Part shown: one piece after another, positions 6,971-15,902 of the stretch
Layout: each line of letters begins with the position of its first letter
Position numbering within the stretch: position 1 is the stretch's first letter
Notes under the pieces: generated by a model
Database searches by the model: none
What the model saw: only the letters and a program-made list of their open reading frames with translations
Told to the model about the DNA's origin: nothing
Assembly: GCA_003506995.1 (NCBI GenBank)
Contig: DNXB01000537.1
Coordinates: 268-20,387, forward strand
Length of the DNA: 20,120 nucleotides
Source: Verrucomicrobiales bacterium
GTDB lineage: Bacteria > Verrucomicrobiota > Verrucomicrobiia > Verrucomicrobiales > Verrucomicrobiaceae
Reading direction: 5' to 3'
Program-made: the position numbers and the translations under genes

Positions 6971-7422
6971 GACTTGCGGAGGATGCCGTCGCTCAAAATT
7001 TTCGCACGCAGGCCGCCGTGGCCTTTGAGGGCTTCTTCCGCTCCTTCAGCAAAAGCCTCGTTCATCCAGTGGCACGGGCTGCATTCCTGGCTGCCGAGAA
7101 AACGCACGCCCTGCACCTCAAACTCGGTGCCGATGAGCGTGTTGAGGTCCACCCCCCTCGTGATGATGTTGCGGCGGAAAGCGGAGGGAGGCAGGCCCAT
7201 GACGCCGAACTTCTCGCAGAGCCGTTCATACTGCTCGTGCTCGAAAAAGGTGACCTGGCCCTTGTAATCTTCCTTCCAGCCGAAGAAACGATCCCCCACG
7301 AGGCCCTTGCCGGTCACACATTCAACCTCCGGCACCTCGATCACCGGCGCGGTGCCCGGCGGCATGCCATGGTGTCCGTAGAAGTTGTGCTCCGGTGAGA
7401 GGTAGATGTGCAGGATTTGCAT
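6967..7422 (-). CDS. MOSC domain protein
   Basis: 151 residues, a stand-alone MOSC (molybdenum cofactor sulfurase C-terminal) domain. Recognisable blocks are GKGLVGDRFFGWKEDYKGQVTFF (39-60) and LGSQECSPCHWMNEAFAEG (109-127), with Cys114/Cys117 near the conserved MOSC cysteine, then LKGHGGLRAKIL. Such proteins are thought to carry sulfur or bind molybdenum cofactor, consistent with the overlapping downstream mobA. The start ATG at 7420-7422 is 17 bp from the octamer repeat element. The target enzyme is not known. Confidence 0.88.
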   Translation of the reverse strand: MQILHIYLSPEHNFYGHHGMPPGTAPVIEVPEVECVTGKGLVGDRFFGWKEDYKGQVTFFEHEQYERLCEKFGVMGLPPSAFRRNIITRGVDLNTLIGTEFEVQGVRFLGSQECSPCHWMNEAFAEGAEEALKGHGGLRAKILSDGILRKS

Positions 7423-7439
7423 GCGGGACTGTGAAGCAG

Positions 7440-7563
7440 TGGAGTGATGGAGTATTGGATGGGTGGAGTGATCACCGCAAGTCCGCCGTGCTTGCGAAGT
7501 TGTGCTGGCATTTCATCATTCCACCACTCCAATGCTCCAGCCCTCCAACCAGCCATTGCCACT
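7440..7563. repeat. TGGAGTGA octamer element, left and inverted right arrays
   Basis: Left array: 8-bp units in register at 7440, 7448, 7456 and 7464 (TGGAGTGA, TGGAGTAT, TGGATGGG, TGGAGTGA). Right array: inverted units at 7516, 7524, 7532, 7540 and 7548 (TCATTCCA, CCACTCCA, ATGCTCCA, GCCCTCCA, ACCAGCCA). The centre contains a perfect short stem, CGCAAG (7476-7481) with CTTGCG (7491-7496). It fills the spacer between the divergent MOSC and Gfo/Idh/MocA genes and ends at the latter's ATG. It has the same architecture as the heptamer elements but a different unit and period. Confidence 0.82.
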
Positions 7564-7564
7564 C

Positions 7565-8596
7565 ATGCCTGAATCCCCCTCCCCCATCCGCATCGGCATC
7601 ATCGGGGCCGGCGGCATCGTCAAATCACGTCACATGCCCGGCCTGCGGGCGATTCCGAACGTGCAGGTCGTCCAGGTGGCGAACCGCTCCCTGGCAAGCA
7701 GCGAGGCTTTCTGCCGCGAGTTTACGCCGGAAGCGCGGGCCGTGGAGCGCTGGGAGGAAGTGGCATCAAGTCCCGAGGTCGATGTGGTCTGGATCGGCAC
7801 GCATCCCTACATGCACGCGGAGATGACGTGCTACGCGCTCCAGCACGGGAAGCATGTCTTCACGCAGGCGCGCATGGCGGCCTCGCTGCCGGAGGCGAAC
7901 CAGATGTGGGAGGCGTCAATTCGTTATCCAGAACTCGTCACGGCGATTTGTCCGCCCCCGCAGGGCATGAAAGGCGGTGAACTCGTGAAGCAATTGATCG
8001 CGGAAGGTGCCATCGGCACGCCGCATCAGGCCATGCTGCACAGTTTTAATGACGCGTGGCTCGACCCGAACACTCCCGCGCACTGGCGGCAGCAGTCGGA
8101 GCTGAGCGGCATCCAGATTCTCACGCTGGGGATTTACACCGAGGTGCTACAGCGCTGGCTCGGCCACATCGTCGAAGTCGAAGCGCGTGGGAATGTGGTG
8201 ATTCCTGAACGTGGCGGTGTCGAGGTCGATATTCCCGATTTCGTGAACGTGATGGCGAAATTCCGCAGCGGCCTCGAAGCGACGATGCTTTTCAGCGGCG
8301 TGGCGGCGCATGCACCGACGGACAAGCTGTGGCTCTTCGGCTCCGAGGGCACGCTGAGCTACGATTTTGCCACGGACGACCTCCAGCTCGGCAAACGCGG
8401 CGGCAAACTGGAGTCGGTGCCGATTCCGACCGAGATGCAGCGAAGCTGGACGGTGGAGCGCGATTTCATCGCCGCTGTGCGCGATGCTTCAGCGCCGAGG
8501 CCGAAGCCTGACTTCAACGAAGGCATGAACTACATGCGGGTGGTGCATGCGGTGTGGCAGGCGATGGAGGCCCAGGCGGCGGCACGGGTGATGTGA
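7565..8596 (+). CDS. Gfo/Idh/MocA family oxidoreductase with a variant active-site motif
   Basis: 343 residues from ATG 7565; an in-frame ATG at 7502 would only add translated octamer repeat. A Rossmann NAD(P) site, IRIGIIGAGGIVKSRH (8-23), is at the N-terminus, followed by the C-terminal alpha/beta dimerisation and substrate domain. The family's usual EKP motif after HGKHV is replaced by TQARMA (100-105), so the usual catalytic Lys is absent. I recall CQARMA/TQARMA as typical of a subgroup in PVC bacteria. The substrate is probably a sugar or cyclitol derivative, but this is not determined. The gene ends 1 bp from the stop of the convergent kinase gene. Confidence 0.88.
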   Translation: MPESPSPIRIGIIGAGGIVKSRHMPGLRAIPNVQVVQVANRSLASSEAFCREFTPEARAVERWEEVASSPEVDVVWIGTHPYMHAEMTCYALQHGKHVFTQARMAASLPEANQMWEASIRYPELVTAICPPPQGMKGGELVKQLIAEGAIGTPHQAMLHSFNDAWLDPNTPAHWRQQSELSGIQILTLGIYTEVLQRWLGHIVEVEARGNVVIPERGGVEVDIPDFVNVMAKFRSGLEATMLFSGVAAHAPTDKLWLFGSEGTLSYDFATDDLQLGKRGGKLESVPIPTEMQRSWTVERDFIAAVRDASAPRPKPDFNEGMNYMRVVHAVWQAMEAQAAARVM

Positions 8597-8597
8597 A

Positions 8598-9887
8598 TCA
8601 CGCGGCGCGTCTGCGGCCCACGGCGAGCACGCCATTGACTATCTGTAGCAATCCTTCGACCTGATAGGGCTTCGGCAGCGCGGCGGCGAAGCCGTAGGCG
8701 GCGCAGTCTTTCATCACCGGATCATCACGGTAGCCGGAGGAGACGATGGCGAGGATCTGCGGGTCGATGCGGCGCAGGTGCATCATCGTCTCACGACCGC
8801 ACATGCCGTCAGGGATGGTGAGGTCGAGAATGGCGATGTCGTAGGGGTGACCCTGCTGCATGGCCTCTTGGTAGTGCCGCAGGGTGTCCTTGCCGTCGCC
8901 GGTTTCGACGACTTCAAACGCGGCGTTTTCCAGCGCCCGGCGCAGGAGGTCGCGCACCATGAGATCGTCCTCCAGCAGCAGGATGCGGCCGGCTTTGGTC
9001 GGCGCGGCGGCAGGCAGTGGTGCGCTGGGTGTCTGCGCCACGGCCGGGACAAGCGCGGCCTCAATGGCGCGGCGCATGTCGGTGATGGATTGAAAGCGGT
9101 GCTGCCGGTCCGGCATCAGGGCGCGGATGACGATTGGGTCGAAACGCGGGTCGAGGCCAGGACGCAGGGCAGAGGGTGGCTGCCAGGCGCCGCGTGGCAG
9201 CGCCCCGGTGAGCATCTGGTACATCAGCACGCCGAAGGCGTAGATGTCCGCGCGGTGATCGACCTCGCGGTGCGCGTTGAACTGCTCGGGCGCGGCGTAT
9301 TCCGGCGTGCCCATGACCATGTGCGTCTCGGTGGCCAGCGAGGCGCCGAGCGCCACATCCTTGGCGAGTCCGAAGTCGGCGATCTTCACCTCGCCCTGTC
9401 GCGTGAGCATGATGTTCGCGGGCTTGATGTCGCGGTGGACGATGCCCTTGGAGTGCGCGTATTCGAGCCCGGCGCAGATTTGCGGCAGCAGTTGCAGCGC
9501 GAGCTCGGACGTCATGCGGCCCAGGCGCATGATCTCGCCGAGGTCGGTGCCATCGACATACTCCATGACGAAGTACAAGAACTCCGTGCCGAGATGGCCA
9601 TAATCGTAGATGGCGACGATGTTTGGGTGATTTAACGCGGCCATCGCGCGCGCCTCGCGGCGAAAGCGGTCCTCAAAGGCGAAGTCGTAGCCGTCGCTCA
9701 CGCGCAGCACTTTGATGGCCACAGGGCGTCCCAGGCTGAGCTGGGTGCCACGATACACCGTGCCCATGCCTCCCAGGCCCACCTGCGCCTGCACCGAATA
9801 GCGCCCGAAAGGCATCATTGCCGAAAGCTCCGTCGGGGAGGGCGGCAAGGCGCGGGGCACGGCAGAGGCGGCGGCTGGGTGGCTCAT
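8598..9887 (-). CDS. Hanks-type Ser/Thr protein kinase fused to a C-terminal response-regulator receiver domain
   Basis: 429 residues from ATG 9885-9887; the longer frame upstream is not protein-like and runs antisense to the next gene. The kinase domain (about 30-282) is complete: glycine loop VGLGGMGTVYRG (36-47), Lys59 in VAIKVL, HRDIKPANIML (151-161), DFG at 171-173 and GTPEYAAPEQ (193-202). A Pro/Ala linker (281-298) leads to a receiver domain (about 300-425) with acidic pocket EDD 306-308, phosphoacceptor Asp355 (AILDLTIPDG), Ser383/384 (IVSSGY) and Lys406 (LPKPY). No membrane segment or sensor domain is seen, so it is probably cytoplasmic. It may join Hanks-type and two-component signalling; the partner histidine kinase is unknown. 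Confidence 0.94.
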   Translation of the reverse strand: MSHPAAASAVPRALPPSPTELSAMMPFGRYSVQAQVGLGGMGTVYRGTQLSLGRPVAIKVLRVSDGYDFAFEDRFRREARAMAALNHPNIVAIYDYGHLGTEFLYFVMEYVDGTDLGEIMRLGRMTSELALQLLPQICAGLEYAHSKGIVHRDIKPANIMLTRQGEVKIADFGLAKDVALGASLATETHMVMGTPEYAAPEQFNAHREVDHRADIYAFGVLMYQMLTGALPRGAWQPPSALRPGLDPRFDPIVIRALMPDRQHRFQSITDMRRAIEAALVPAVAQTPSAPLPAAAPTKAGRILLLEDDLMVRDLLRRALENAAFEVVETGDGKDTLRHYQEAMQQGHPYDIAILDLTIPDGMCGRETMMHLRRIDPQILAIVSSGYRDDPVMKDCAAYGFAAALPKPYQVEGLLQIVNGVLAVGRRRAA

Positions 9888-10043
9888 GAAGGGGTGAATC
9901 ACGACACTGTGGCACACGCGGCGATGGGAGCAACCGCCGTGAGCTTTAGGCCGCCATTCAGGCCCGCGCTGGCACGAAAATACCGGAACAAGCGACAAGC
10001 CCGCAAGAAACCACCCCGCCGGGCAGGTTTGTTCTGTCCCACC

Positions 10044-13000
10044 ATGAAATCGCGCCTCCTTCTCCTCGCGCTCGGCACCTCCGCCCTCGCCGCCGACCCC
10101 AATCCCAAGGCCGATGCGGTCGCCGGCAATGAAGCCGTGAAGAAAATCATGGAGACACGCCCCGGCCGCGGCGTGATGCGCGACGACACCCCGCCCACGC
10201 CGCCGCAGGAGGCGGTGAAGAACTTCAAAACACGCAGCGATGTCGCCATCGACCTCATGGCGCATGAGCCAGAGGTGGAGCAGCCGCTTTATGTGAGCTG
10301 GGACTCAAAGGGCCGAATGTGGGTCACGCAGTATCGCCAATATCAGTTCCCCGCCGGATTGAAGATCGTCAGCTACGACCAGCACCTGCGGGCGAAGTTC
10401 GACAAAGTGCCGCCACCGCCGCCGCGTGGCCCCAAAGGCGCGGACAAGATCACCGTCTTCGAAGACACCGATGGCGATGGCTTCTTCGACAAGCACGAGG
10501 ACGTCATCACCGGCCTGAACATCGCCAGCGCCGCGTTGCACGGCATGGGCCGCATCTGGGTGCTGAATCCGCCGTATCTGCTCAGCTATCCCGACGCCGA
10601 TTTCGATGCAAAGCCTGATGGTGATCCCGAAGTCGAACTCAGCGGCTTCGGGCTGGAGGACACCCACAGTGTCGCCACGAATCTGCAATGGGGCATGGAC
10701 GGCTGGCTTTACGGCGCGAACGGCAGCACCACCACCGGCAACGTCAGCAGCGCCAACACCAAGAACGTGAAATGGGAAGGCCAGTGCATCTGGCGCTACC
10801 ATCCGAAAAAGAAGATCTTCGAAATCTACGCCGAAGGCGGCGGCAACACCTTCAGTCTCGACTTCGACAGCAAGGGCCGCCTCTTTTCCGGCACGAACGG
10901 CGCCACCCGCGGCATGCACTACGAGCAGGGCAGCTACGGCATCAAAGGCTGGGGCAAACACGGCCCGCTCACCAATCCGTATGCCTTCGGCTGGTTCGAG
11001 CACATGAAGCACGAGGGCGACAACAAACGCTTCCCCCAGGCATTCACCGTCTATGAAGGCGGCCTGCTCGGCAGCGCCTATGAGGGCCGCATCATCGCCC
11101 CGAACGCCCTGCAAAACCTCGTCTATGTCAGCGAGCGCATCGCCGACGGCTCAACCTTCCGCACCAAGGACGAAGAACAGCTCATCACCACCACCGACCG
11201 CTGGTTCCGCCCCGTCTGGGCCGGCGTCGGCCCAGATGGCGGCTTCTACATGGCCGACTGGTATGACACCCGCCTCAGCCACGTCAGTCCGGTCGATGAC
11301 TGGCACAAAACCAGCGGCCGCATCTACCGCGTGAGGCCTGCCGCTGGTGCGCCAAAGTTGAAGCCGTTTGATTTGAGCAAGGCGAGCGGTGAGGAGCTGC
11401 TCGGCTATTTGAGCCACGCGAATGAGTGGTTCCGCAAGCAGGCGGTGCTGGAGATTGGATGGCGCAAATTGGACCCACTTGTGCCAGCGCTAAACCAGAT
11501 GGCATCCAAAGATAACAATCCACAAGCTCTTGAGGCCATGTGGGCTTTGGATGGTTTGAATGCGCTGCCCCTGGATGCTTGTCTGGCATTGCTCAACAAC
11601 AGTGACCCCTATGTTCGTCGTTGGGCATTCAAGACCATCGGAGAAGCTGATTGGGATCAAACGCAGACCCAACTCGATCTAGTAGGTTGGGCAAAGGCAG
11701 AGCCTCATATCGAAGTCCGCGCCCAAATACTCGCCACCGCGAAAAAATTGCCAGCGGTCACCGCTCTGCCGCTCCTTTGGAGTGGCGACGACTTCAGGTT
11801 GCTAGGAAGTCTGCCAGACATTCTAAAAGCCAAGAATCCTGACGTGAAACTATTGGATGAGCATTTGTCCCTTCTCGCGTGGTGGGCGCTTGAATCGAAA
11901 GCCGAAAAAGAACGCGAAGCCGTCTTCACTTTCCTCAAAGCCGATCCGGACTTCCTCAAAACCACTCTCTTCCGCGAGCACCTCGCCGAAAAGCTCGCGA
12001 AACGCTACGCGCTGGCCGGTGGAGACGAGAATTTCAATTCGTGTGCTGAATTGCTTTCGCTTTCGGCGGATGAGGGCATCCGCGCTCCGGTGATTCGCGG
12101 CATCGCCGCCGCGTTTGAAGGCGCGGAGATGCCGAAGCTGCCGGATTCGCTCACCAAGGCGCTCAACGACTACATGGCGAAGCAAAGCGGCGGCGACCTC
12201 ACGCTAGCGCTGCGCAGCGGAAACGCGGACGCGCTCAAGAAGGCGCTGGCGTTGCTTGCGGACAAAAACGCCAGCAACACGGCCCGCATCGCCATTGCGA
12301 AGACTTTGGCCGAACTCGGCAAACAAGAGGCGGTGATGCCCATGGTCGCCATTTTGAAGGCCGCGAACCCTCCGAGCCTCAAACGCGGCATTTTGCAGGC
12401 TGCGGCCAAGTTTGACGACAAACGCATCCCCGAGGCGTTGCTGCTCGGCTGGGAAGGTCAAATCGCTGGCGACAAAGCTCTGCGTGAAGACGCCCTGCGT
12501 GTGATGGCCGGGCGCAAAGAATGGGCACAGGTGCTCGTGAGCTTCGTCAACGACTGGAAGGTGCCCGTGAAGCATTTCACCATCGACATCGTGCGCCAGC
12601 TCAGCCTGCACAAGGACGCGGACATCGATGCCTCCATCGACAAGCACTGGCGCGGCCTGCTCGCCACCGGTCCGACGGAAGCGAAGAAGAAAGAGGCCGA
12701 GCGCATCAAAGCCGTGCTCAAAACCGGCCTCGGTGATGCCGAAAAAGGCAAACTGCATTTCACCGCCCGCTGCGCCATCTGCCACAAGCTCTTCGGCGAA
12801 GGCGGGACTCTCAGCCCCGACCTCACCGGCTACGACCGCGCCAACGTGGACTTCTGGCTCGACAACCTATTCAATCCCAGCATGGAAATCCGCGAAGGCT
12901 TCGGCGCCTACATCGTGAAAACCAAAAGCGGCCAGTTCCTCACCGGTCTCATCGACGCCCAGGACGCCAACGGCATCGTCATCAAAGACATGGCCAGCAA

Positions 13001-13133
13001 TAAAACTCCCGTGAAGCAGGCCGACATCGAAAGCCTGGAGGCTTCGCCGATCTCCCTCATGCCGGAAGGATTGACGACCGGGATGACGGATGCCGATTTG
13101 AAGGACTTCTTTGCGTATTTGATGAAGAAGTAA
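10044..13133 (+). CDS. PVC-type membrane-bound dehydrogenase with C-terminal heme-binding CxxCH domain
   Basis: 1029 residues. ATG 10044 is chosen because it starts a signal peptide (MKSRLLLLALGTSALAADP); the frame continues upstream only as spacer. Domain order: an N-terminal beta-propeller-like dehydrogenase region (about 50-470, with TDGDGFFDKHEDVITGL and GPDGGFYMADWYDTR), a helical HEAT-like repeat region (about 490-870), then a cytochrome c-like domain with one CAICH heme motif (910-914) and a C-terminal segment. This is the Pirellula/Verrucomicrobium-type architecture (TIGR02604 plus TIGR02603 from memory) and is a strong lineage marker. It is probably periplasmic and may oxidise sugars or alcohols with electrons passed to heme; the substrate is unknown. 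Divergent from the kinase gene with a 156-bp spacer. Confidence 0.93.
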   Translation: MKSRLLLLALGTSALAADPNPKADAVAGNEAVKKIMETRPGRGVMRDDTPPTPPQEAVKNFKTRSDVAIDLMAHEPEVEQPLYVSWDSKGRMWVTQYRQYQFPAGLKIVSYDQHLRAKFDKVPPPPPRGPKGADKITVFEDTDGDGFFDKHEDVITGLNIASAALHGMGRIWVLNPPYLLSYPDADFDAKPDGDPEVELSGFGLEDTHSVATNLQWGMDGWLYGANGSTTTGNVSSANTKNVKWEGQCIWRYHPKKKIFEIYAEGGGNTFSLDFDSKGRLFSGTNGATRGMHYEQGSYGIKGWGKHGPLTNPYAFGWFEHMKHEGDNKRFPQAFTVYEGGLLGSAYEGRIIAPNALQNLVYVSERIADGSTFRTKDEEQLITTTDRWFRPVWAGVGPDGGFYMADWYDTRLSHVSPVDDWHKTSGRIYRVRPAAGAPKLKPFDLSKASGEELLGYLSHANEWFRKQAVLEIGWRKLDPLVPALNQMASKDNNPQALEAMWALDGLNALPLDACLALLNNSDPYVRRWAFKTIGEADWDQTQTQLDLVGWAKAEPHIEVRAQILATAKKLPAVTALPLLWSGDDFRLLGSLPDILKAKNPDVKLLDEHLSLLAWWALESKAEKEREAVFTFLKADPDFLKTTLFREHLAEKLAKRYALAGGDENFNSCAELLSLSADEGIRAPVIRGIAAAFEGAEMPKLPDSLTKALNDYMAKQSGGDLTLALRSGNADALKKALALLADKNASNTARIAIAKTLAELGKQEAVMPMVAILKAANPPSLKRGILQAAAKFDDKRIPEALLLGWEGQIAGDKALREDALRVMAGRKEWAQVLVSFVNDWKVPVKHFTIDIVRQLSLHKDADIDASIDKHWRGLLATGPTEAKKKEAERIKAVLKTGLGDAEKGKLHFTARCAICHKLFGEGGTLSPDLTGYDRANVDFWLDNLFNPSMEIREGFGAYIVKTKSGQFLTGLIDAQDANGIVIKDMASNKTPVKQADIESLEASPISLMPEGLTTGMTDADLKDFFAYLMKK

Positions 13134-13139
13134 GCCGTC

Positions 13140-14435
13140 TCAGCGATACAGCACGCCCAGACCGCGCAGCCAGGTCGTGGCGATGCCGAGGAGCAAGATC
13201 AAGGCACCCAGTTCTCCGGCGAACGGCAGGTGCAGGCCGGCGAAGGCATCCAGCGTGGTGTAGAATGAAACGAAACCTGCCAGAGCGGCGGCGGCTCCAT
13301 AAACATACATTCCCAGCCAGTGGTCGTTGGTGAAGGCGGCGGCGTTGATGACGGCGGCGAGGATGCAGACGAGGGCTGAAAAGCCGCCCTCGGCCTCCAA
13401 ACCCCAGGCAAAGCCGAGTGCGAGGCAGGCGATGGCACCGAAGATCAACCCGCCGACCACGACGCCCTCCCAGTATTCACGCGGGCGCAACGCCTGCCGC
13501 GCGAAGCGGTCCATCACCACGAAGGCGGAGCTGAAACCACGCGCCAGATGCGCCCACAGCACGAACAGCAGCCATGCGCCGATGACGAGATAGGCCAGAA
13601 TGGGCGACACGGTCTTCAACCAGGTGCTGAGCACCTTGTAGGCGATGAAACCGCCGATCATGATGGCCATCTGACGCCCTTCCGTGAACTGGTTCATGAA
13701 ATGCGCGAAGCGCAGTTGCAGGCGGTACGGCCAGGAACGTGCGCGGAAGGACTCGATGAGGCCCATGCGCGCGTTTTCGTTCATCGGGTTGAGGCGCAGG
13801 GCCTCCAGGAAGTGCTCATTGGCCTTTTTGTGATCGCCCTCCATCACGGCCATCCAGCCGGCGCTGGTGTGGGCGCTGTCGTCGTCGGCGTTGCGCTCGA
13901 GCTGGTAGCGGATGAGGTCTTTGTTGTCGCCGTCCTTCTTTTGCAGCAGCAGCGCGGCGGAGAGCACCTCGGCGGCCATGGTGTTCTCCGTGTCGAGCGC
14001 CAGCGCGGCGCGGGCGGCGGTTTCGGCTTGGGGAAAATCGCGCAGACGCAGGTGCAGGCGGGCGAGCACGGCGTGGCTGAAATCACTGTCAGGATCAATG
14101 CCGACGGCTTCATCGGCCTGTTTGAGTGCCTCTTTGATCGCGCCGGTCTGGCCGTCCTTGGCGTTGGCGTTCAAGGCCAGGGCGAACACGCTGCGGGCGA
14201 AGGCGTTTTCGGGCTCAAGGGCCACGGCGCGTTTCGCGGCGTCCACGGACTTTGGAGCGGTTACGTCATCGTCCATCCAGCACAGCGCGAGCATGACGAA
14301 GCTGGGCGTGTGATGCGCGTCGAGCTCCAGCGCCTGCTTGTAGCACGCGATGGCGTCCTGCATTCGGTGCTGGCTCTGCAACAATCGGCCACGCGCAAAC
14401 GCGGCTTCGGGCGAGGGATGAAAGTCGTCGGACAT
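13140..14435 (-). CDS. TPR-repeat membrane protein
   Basis: 431 residues. The N-terminal ~230 residues are helical tetratricopeptide repeats (MQDAIACYKQALELDAH near 25-41, ADEAVGIDPDSDFSHAVLARL near 107-127, ANEHFLEALRLNPMNENAR near 205-223). The C-terminal part has about six hydrophobic segments (near 255-273, 277-299, 324-346, 351-369, 374-396 and 407-429). The TPR part is likely cytoplasmic, on an inner-membrane anchor. It begins 16 bp after the stop of the TPR-AAA gene on the same strand and ends 6 bp from the convergent dehydrogenase. No catalytic motif is seen; inferred role is a membrane docking partner of the AAA ATPase. Confidence 0.8.
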   Translation of the reverse strand: MSDDFHPSPEAAFARGRLLQSQHRMQDAIACYKQALELDAHHTPSFVMLALCWMDDDVTAPKSVDAAKRAVALEPENAFARSVFALALNANAKDGQTGAIKEALKQADEAVGIDPDSDFSHAVLARLHLRLRDFPQAETAARAALALDTENTMAAEVLSAALLLQKKDGDNKDLIRYQLERNADDDSAHTSAGWMAVMEGDHKKANEHFLEALRLNPMNENARMGLIESFRARSWPYRLQLRFAHFMNQFTEGRQMAIMIGGFIAYKVLSTWLKTVSPILAYLVIGAWLLFVLWAHLARGFSSAFVVMDRFARQALRPREYWEGVVVGGLIFGAIACLALGFAWGLEAEGGFSALVCILAAVINAAAFTNDHWLGMYVYGAAAALAGFVSFYTTLDAFAGLHLPFAGELGALILLLGIATTWLRGLGVLYR

Positions 14436-14451
14436 GCGCTGTGGATGGGGT

Positions 14452-15858
14452 TCAGCGCTTCAGGAGGCCGAGATGCTTCAGCACATCGTCGTAGAAGCCG
14501 CTTTGATTGGAATACATCGCGTAATTCTTCGCGCTCTCGAACCAGGCTTTCGTGGTGGGTTTGTGACGACCGGCGGCCTTGATGAGATCCTTCGTGGTGA
14601 GCGGAATCACTTTGCCGGTCTTCATCGCCCCGTTCAAAACCTCCTCGGTGGCGAGATCGAAGACGGCTTTGAGGTCGGCACCGGAAAAGCCCTCCGTTTT
14701 CTTCGCCAGCGCTCGCGGATCGAGCTCACCGATGGGTTTCTTCTGCGCCATGACCTCAATGATGGCGGCGCGTCCGGCTTCATCCGGAGGTGGCACGAAA
14801 AGCGTGCGGTCAAAACGACCGGGGCGACGAAACGCGGGGTCAATGTGCCAGGGCGCGTTGGTGGCGCCGAGAATGAGCACACCGTCGTTGTTGGACTCAG
14901 CGCCGTCCATCTCGGAGAGGAAGGCATTGATGAGATTGCGGCCCGCGCTTTGACGCAAGTCACGTCGATCGGCGGCGAGGGCATCGACTTCATCGAAGAA
15001 GAGAATGCTCGGCGCGTTCTGGCGGGCGAGTTCGAAGACCTCGTGCATGTTTTTCTCCGAGTTGCCGATCCACATGTCGAGAATCTGATGCAGGCCGAGC
15101 GCGATGAAGTTCGCCTTGATCTCGCCGGCGGTGGCCTTGCTGATGAGCGTCTTGCCCACGCCGGGCGGGCCGTAGAGCAGCACACCGCCGCCGATTTTCT
15201 TGTCGTAGGCTTTGAACAGCTCCGCGTGCTGCAGCGGGTAGATGATTTTCATGCGGATCTCTTCCTTGAGCGCCTCCATGCCGCCGACGCCGGAGAAATT
15301 GAGCTTCGGCTTCTCGAAGTCGGCCAGACCGAGGTCAAAGGCCGCTCCGCCACGCGGGTGGCCGTCGTCATCGTCTTTGTTGTCGTTCGCGGACTCGATG
15401 TAACTGCCGCCGGAGGTGATCGCGGCGCGTTTGCGGCCTGCATCGTCATCGGCGGCCGGTTTGATGCCGTGGAGGTCTTTTTCGATGCCGGGATCAGCCA
15501 AAGCGCGGTTCAGCGCGATGCCCTTGTCATACATGGCTTTCGCCTTGGGCAGATCGCCCTCGGTGATGTGAATGCGCGCGAGGAGAATGAAAGCGGCGGC
15601 GCAGGTGGGCGTGTCGGCGATGATCTGTTCCGCGCGAACGGCGGCTTGAGAGGTCTTGCCTTGCAGCAACGCGACACGGGCCAGGCCGAGCCGCGCCTCC
15701 GCGTGTGCGGGATCGTTTTTCAGCACACTTTGAAAGCTTTGCTCCGCGTCCTCGACGAGTCCTTCCTCAAAACAACCCTCTGCGAAGAGCATGAGCAGCG
15801 GGGCGTTGTCGGGTGAATGTTGCAGGGCGAGGCGGAGCGCGTCGAGATTTTGAGCCAT
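14452..15858 (-). CDS. AAA+ ATPase with N-terminal TPR domain
   Basis: 468 residues from ATG 15856-15858, preceded by GGAG about 9 bases upstream; an ATG 31 codons further up gives a less plausible start inside the amidase gene. N-terminal TPR repeats (about 1-125), an acidic low-complexity linker (136-170), then a classical AAA module: Walker A GPPGVGKT (230-237), pore-loop-like DMWIGNSEKN (261-270), Walker B ILFFDE (285-290), sensor 1 GATNAP (331-336), arginine fingers in RRPGRFDR (344-351) and SGAD (392-395). No protease domain follows, unlike FtsH. It is likely a hexameric unfoldase or remodelling ATPase whose substrates are chosen by the TPR part. Transcribed with the downstream TPR membrane protein and probably with the amidase 44 bp upstream. 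Confidence 0.88.
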   Translation of the reverse strand: MAQNLDALRLALQHSPDNAPLLMLFAEGCFEEGLVEDAEQSFQSVLKNDPAHAEARLGLARVALLQGKTSQAAVRAEQIIADTPTCAAAFILLARIHITEGDLPKAKAMYDKGIALNRALADPGIEKDLHGIKPAADDDAGRKRAAITSGGSYIESANDNKDDDDGHPRGGAAFDLGLADFEKPKLNFSGVGGMEALKEEIRMKIIYPLQHAELFKAYDKKIGGGVLLYGPPGVGKTLISKATAGEIKANFIALGLHQILDMWIGNSEKNMHEVFELARQNAPSILFFDEVDALAADRRDLRQSAGRNLINAFLSEMDGAESNNDGVLILGATNAPWHIDPAFRRPGRFDRTLFVPPPDEAGRAAIIEVMAQKKPIGELDPRALAKKTEGFSGADLKAVFDLATEEVLNGAMKTGKVIPLTTKDLIKAAGRHKPTTKAWFESAKNYAMYSNQSGFYDDVLKHLGLLKR

Positions 15859-15902
15859 GGGGTGCGACTCCAGCGTGCGCAGGTAGATGTGGCAAGGAAA
15901 TT

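Noticed and set aside
9879..10043. N-terminal extension of the PVC dehydrogenase
   Set aside because: ATG 10044 starts a clean signal peptide, and the upstream part is basic spacer-like sequence overlapping the kinase start.
9888..10265. N-terminal extension of the kinase gene by 126 codons
   Set aside because: The extension is antisense to the dehydrogenase start and has no domain; the kinase starts naturally at 9887.
14434..15816. 460-codon ORF on the plus strand
   Set aside because: Antisense to the TPR-AAA ATPase gene, which has complete Walker and sensor motifs.
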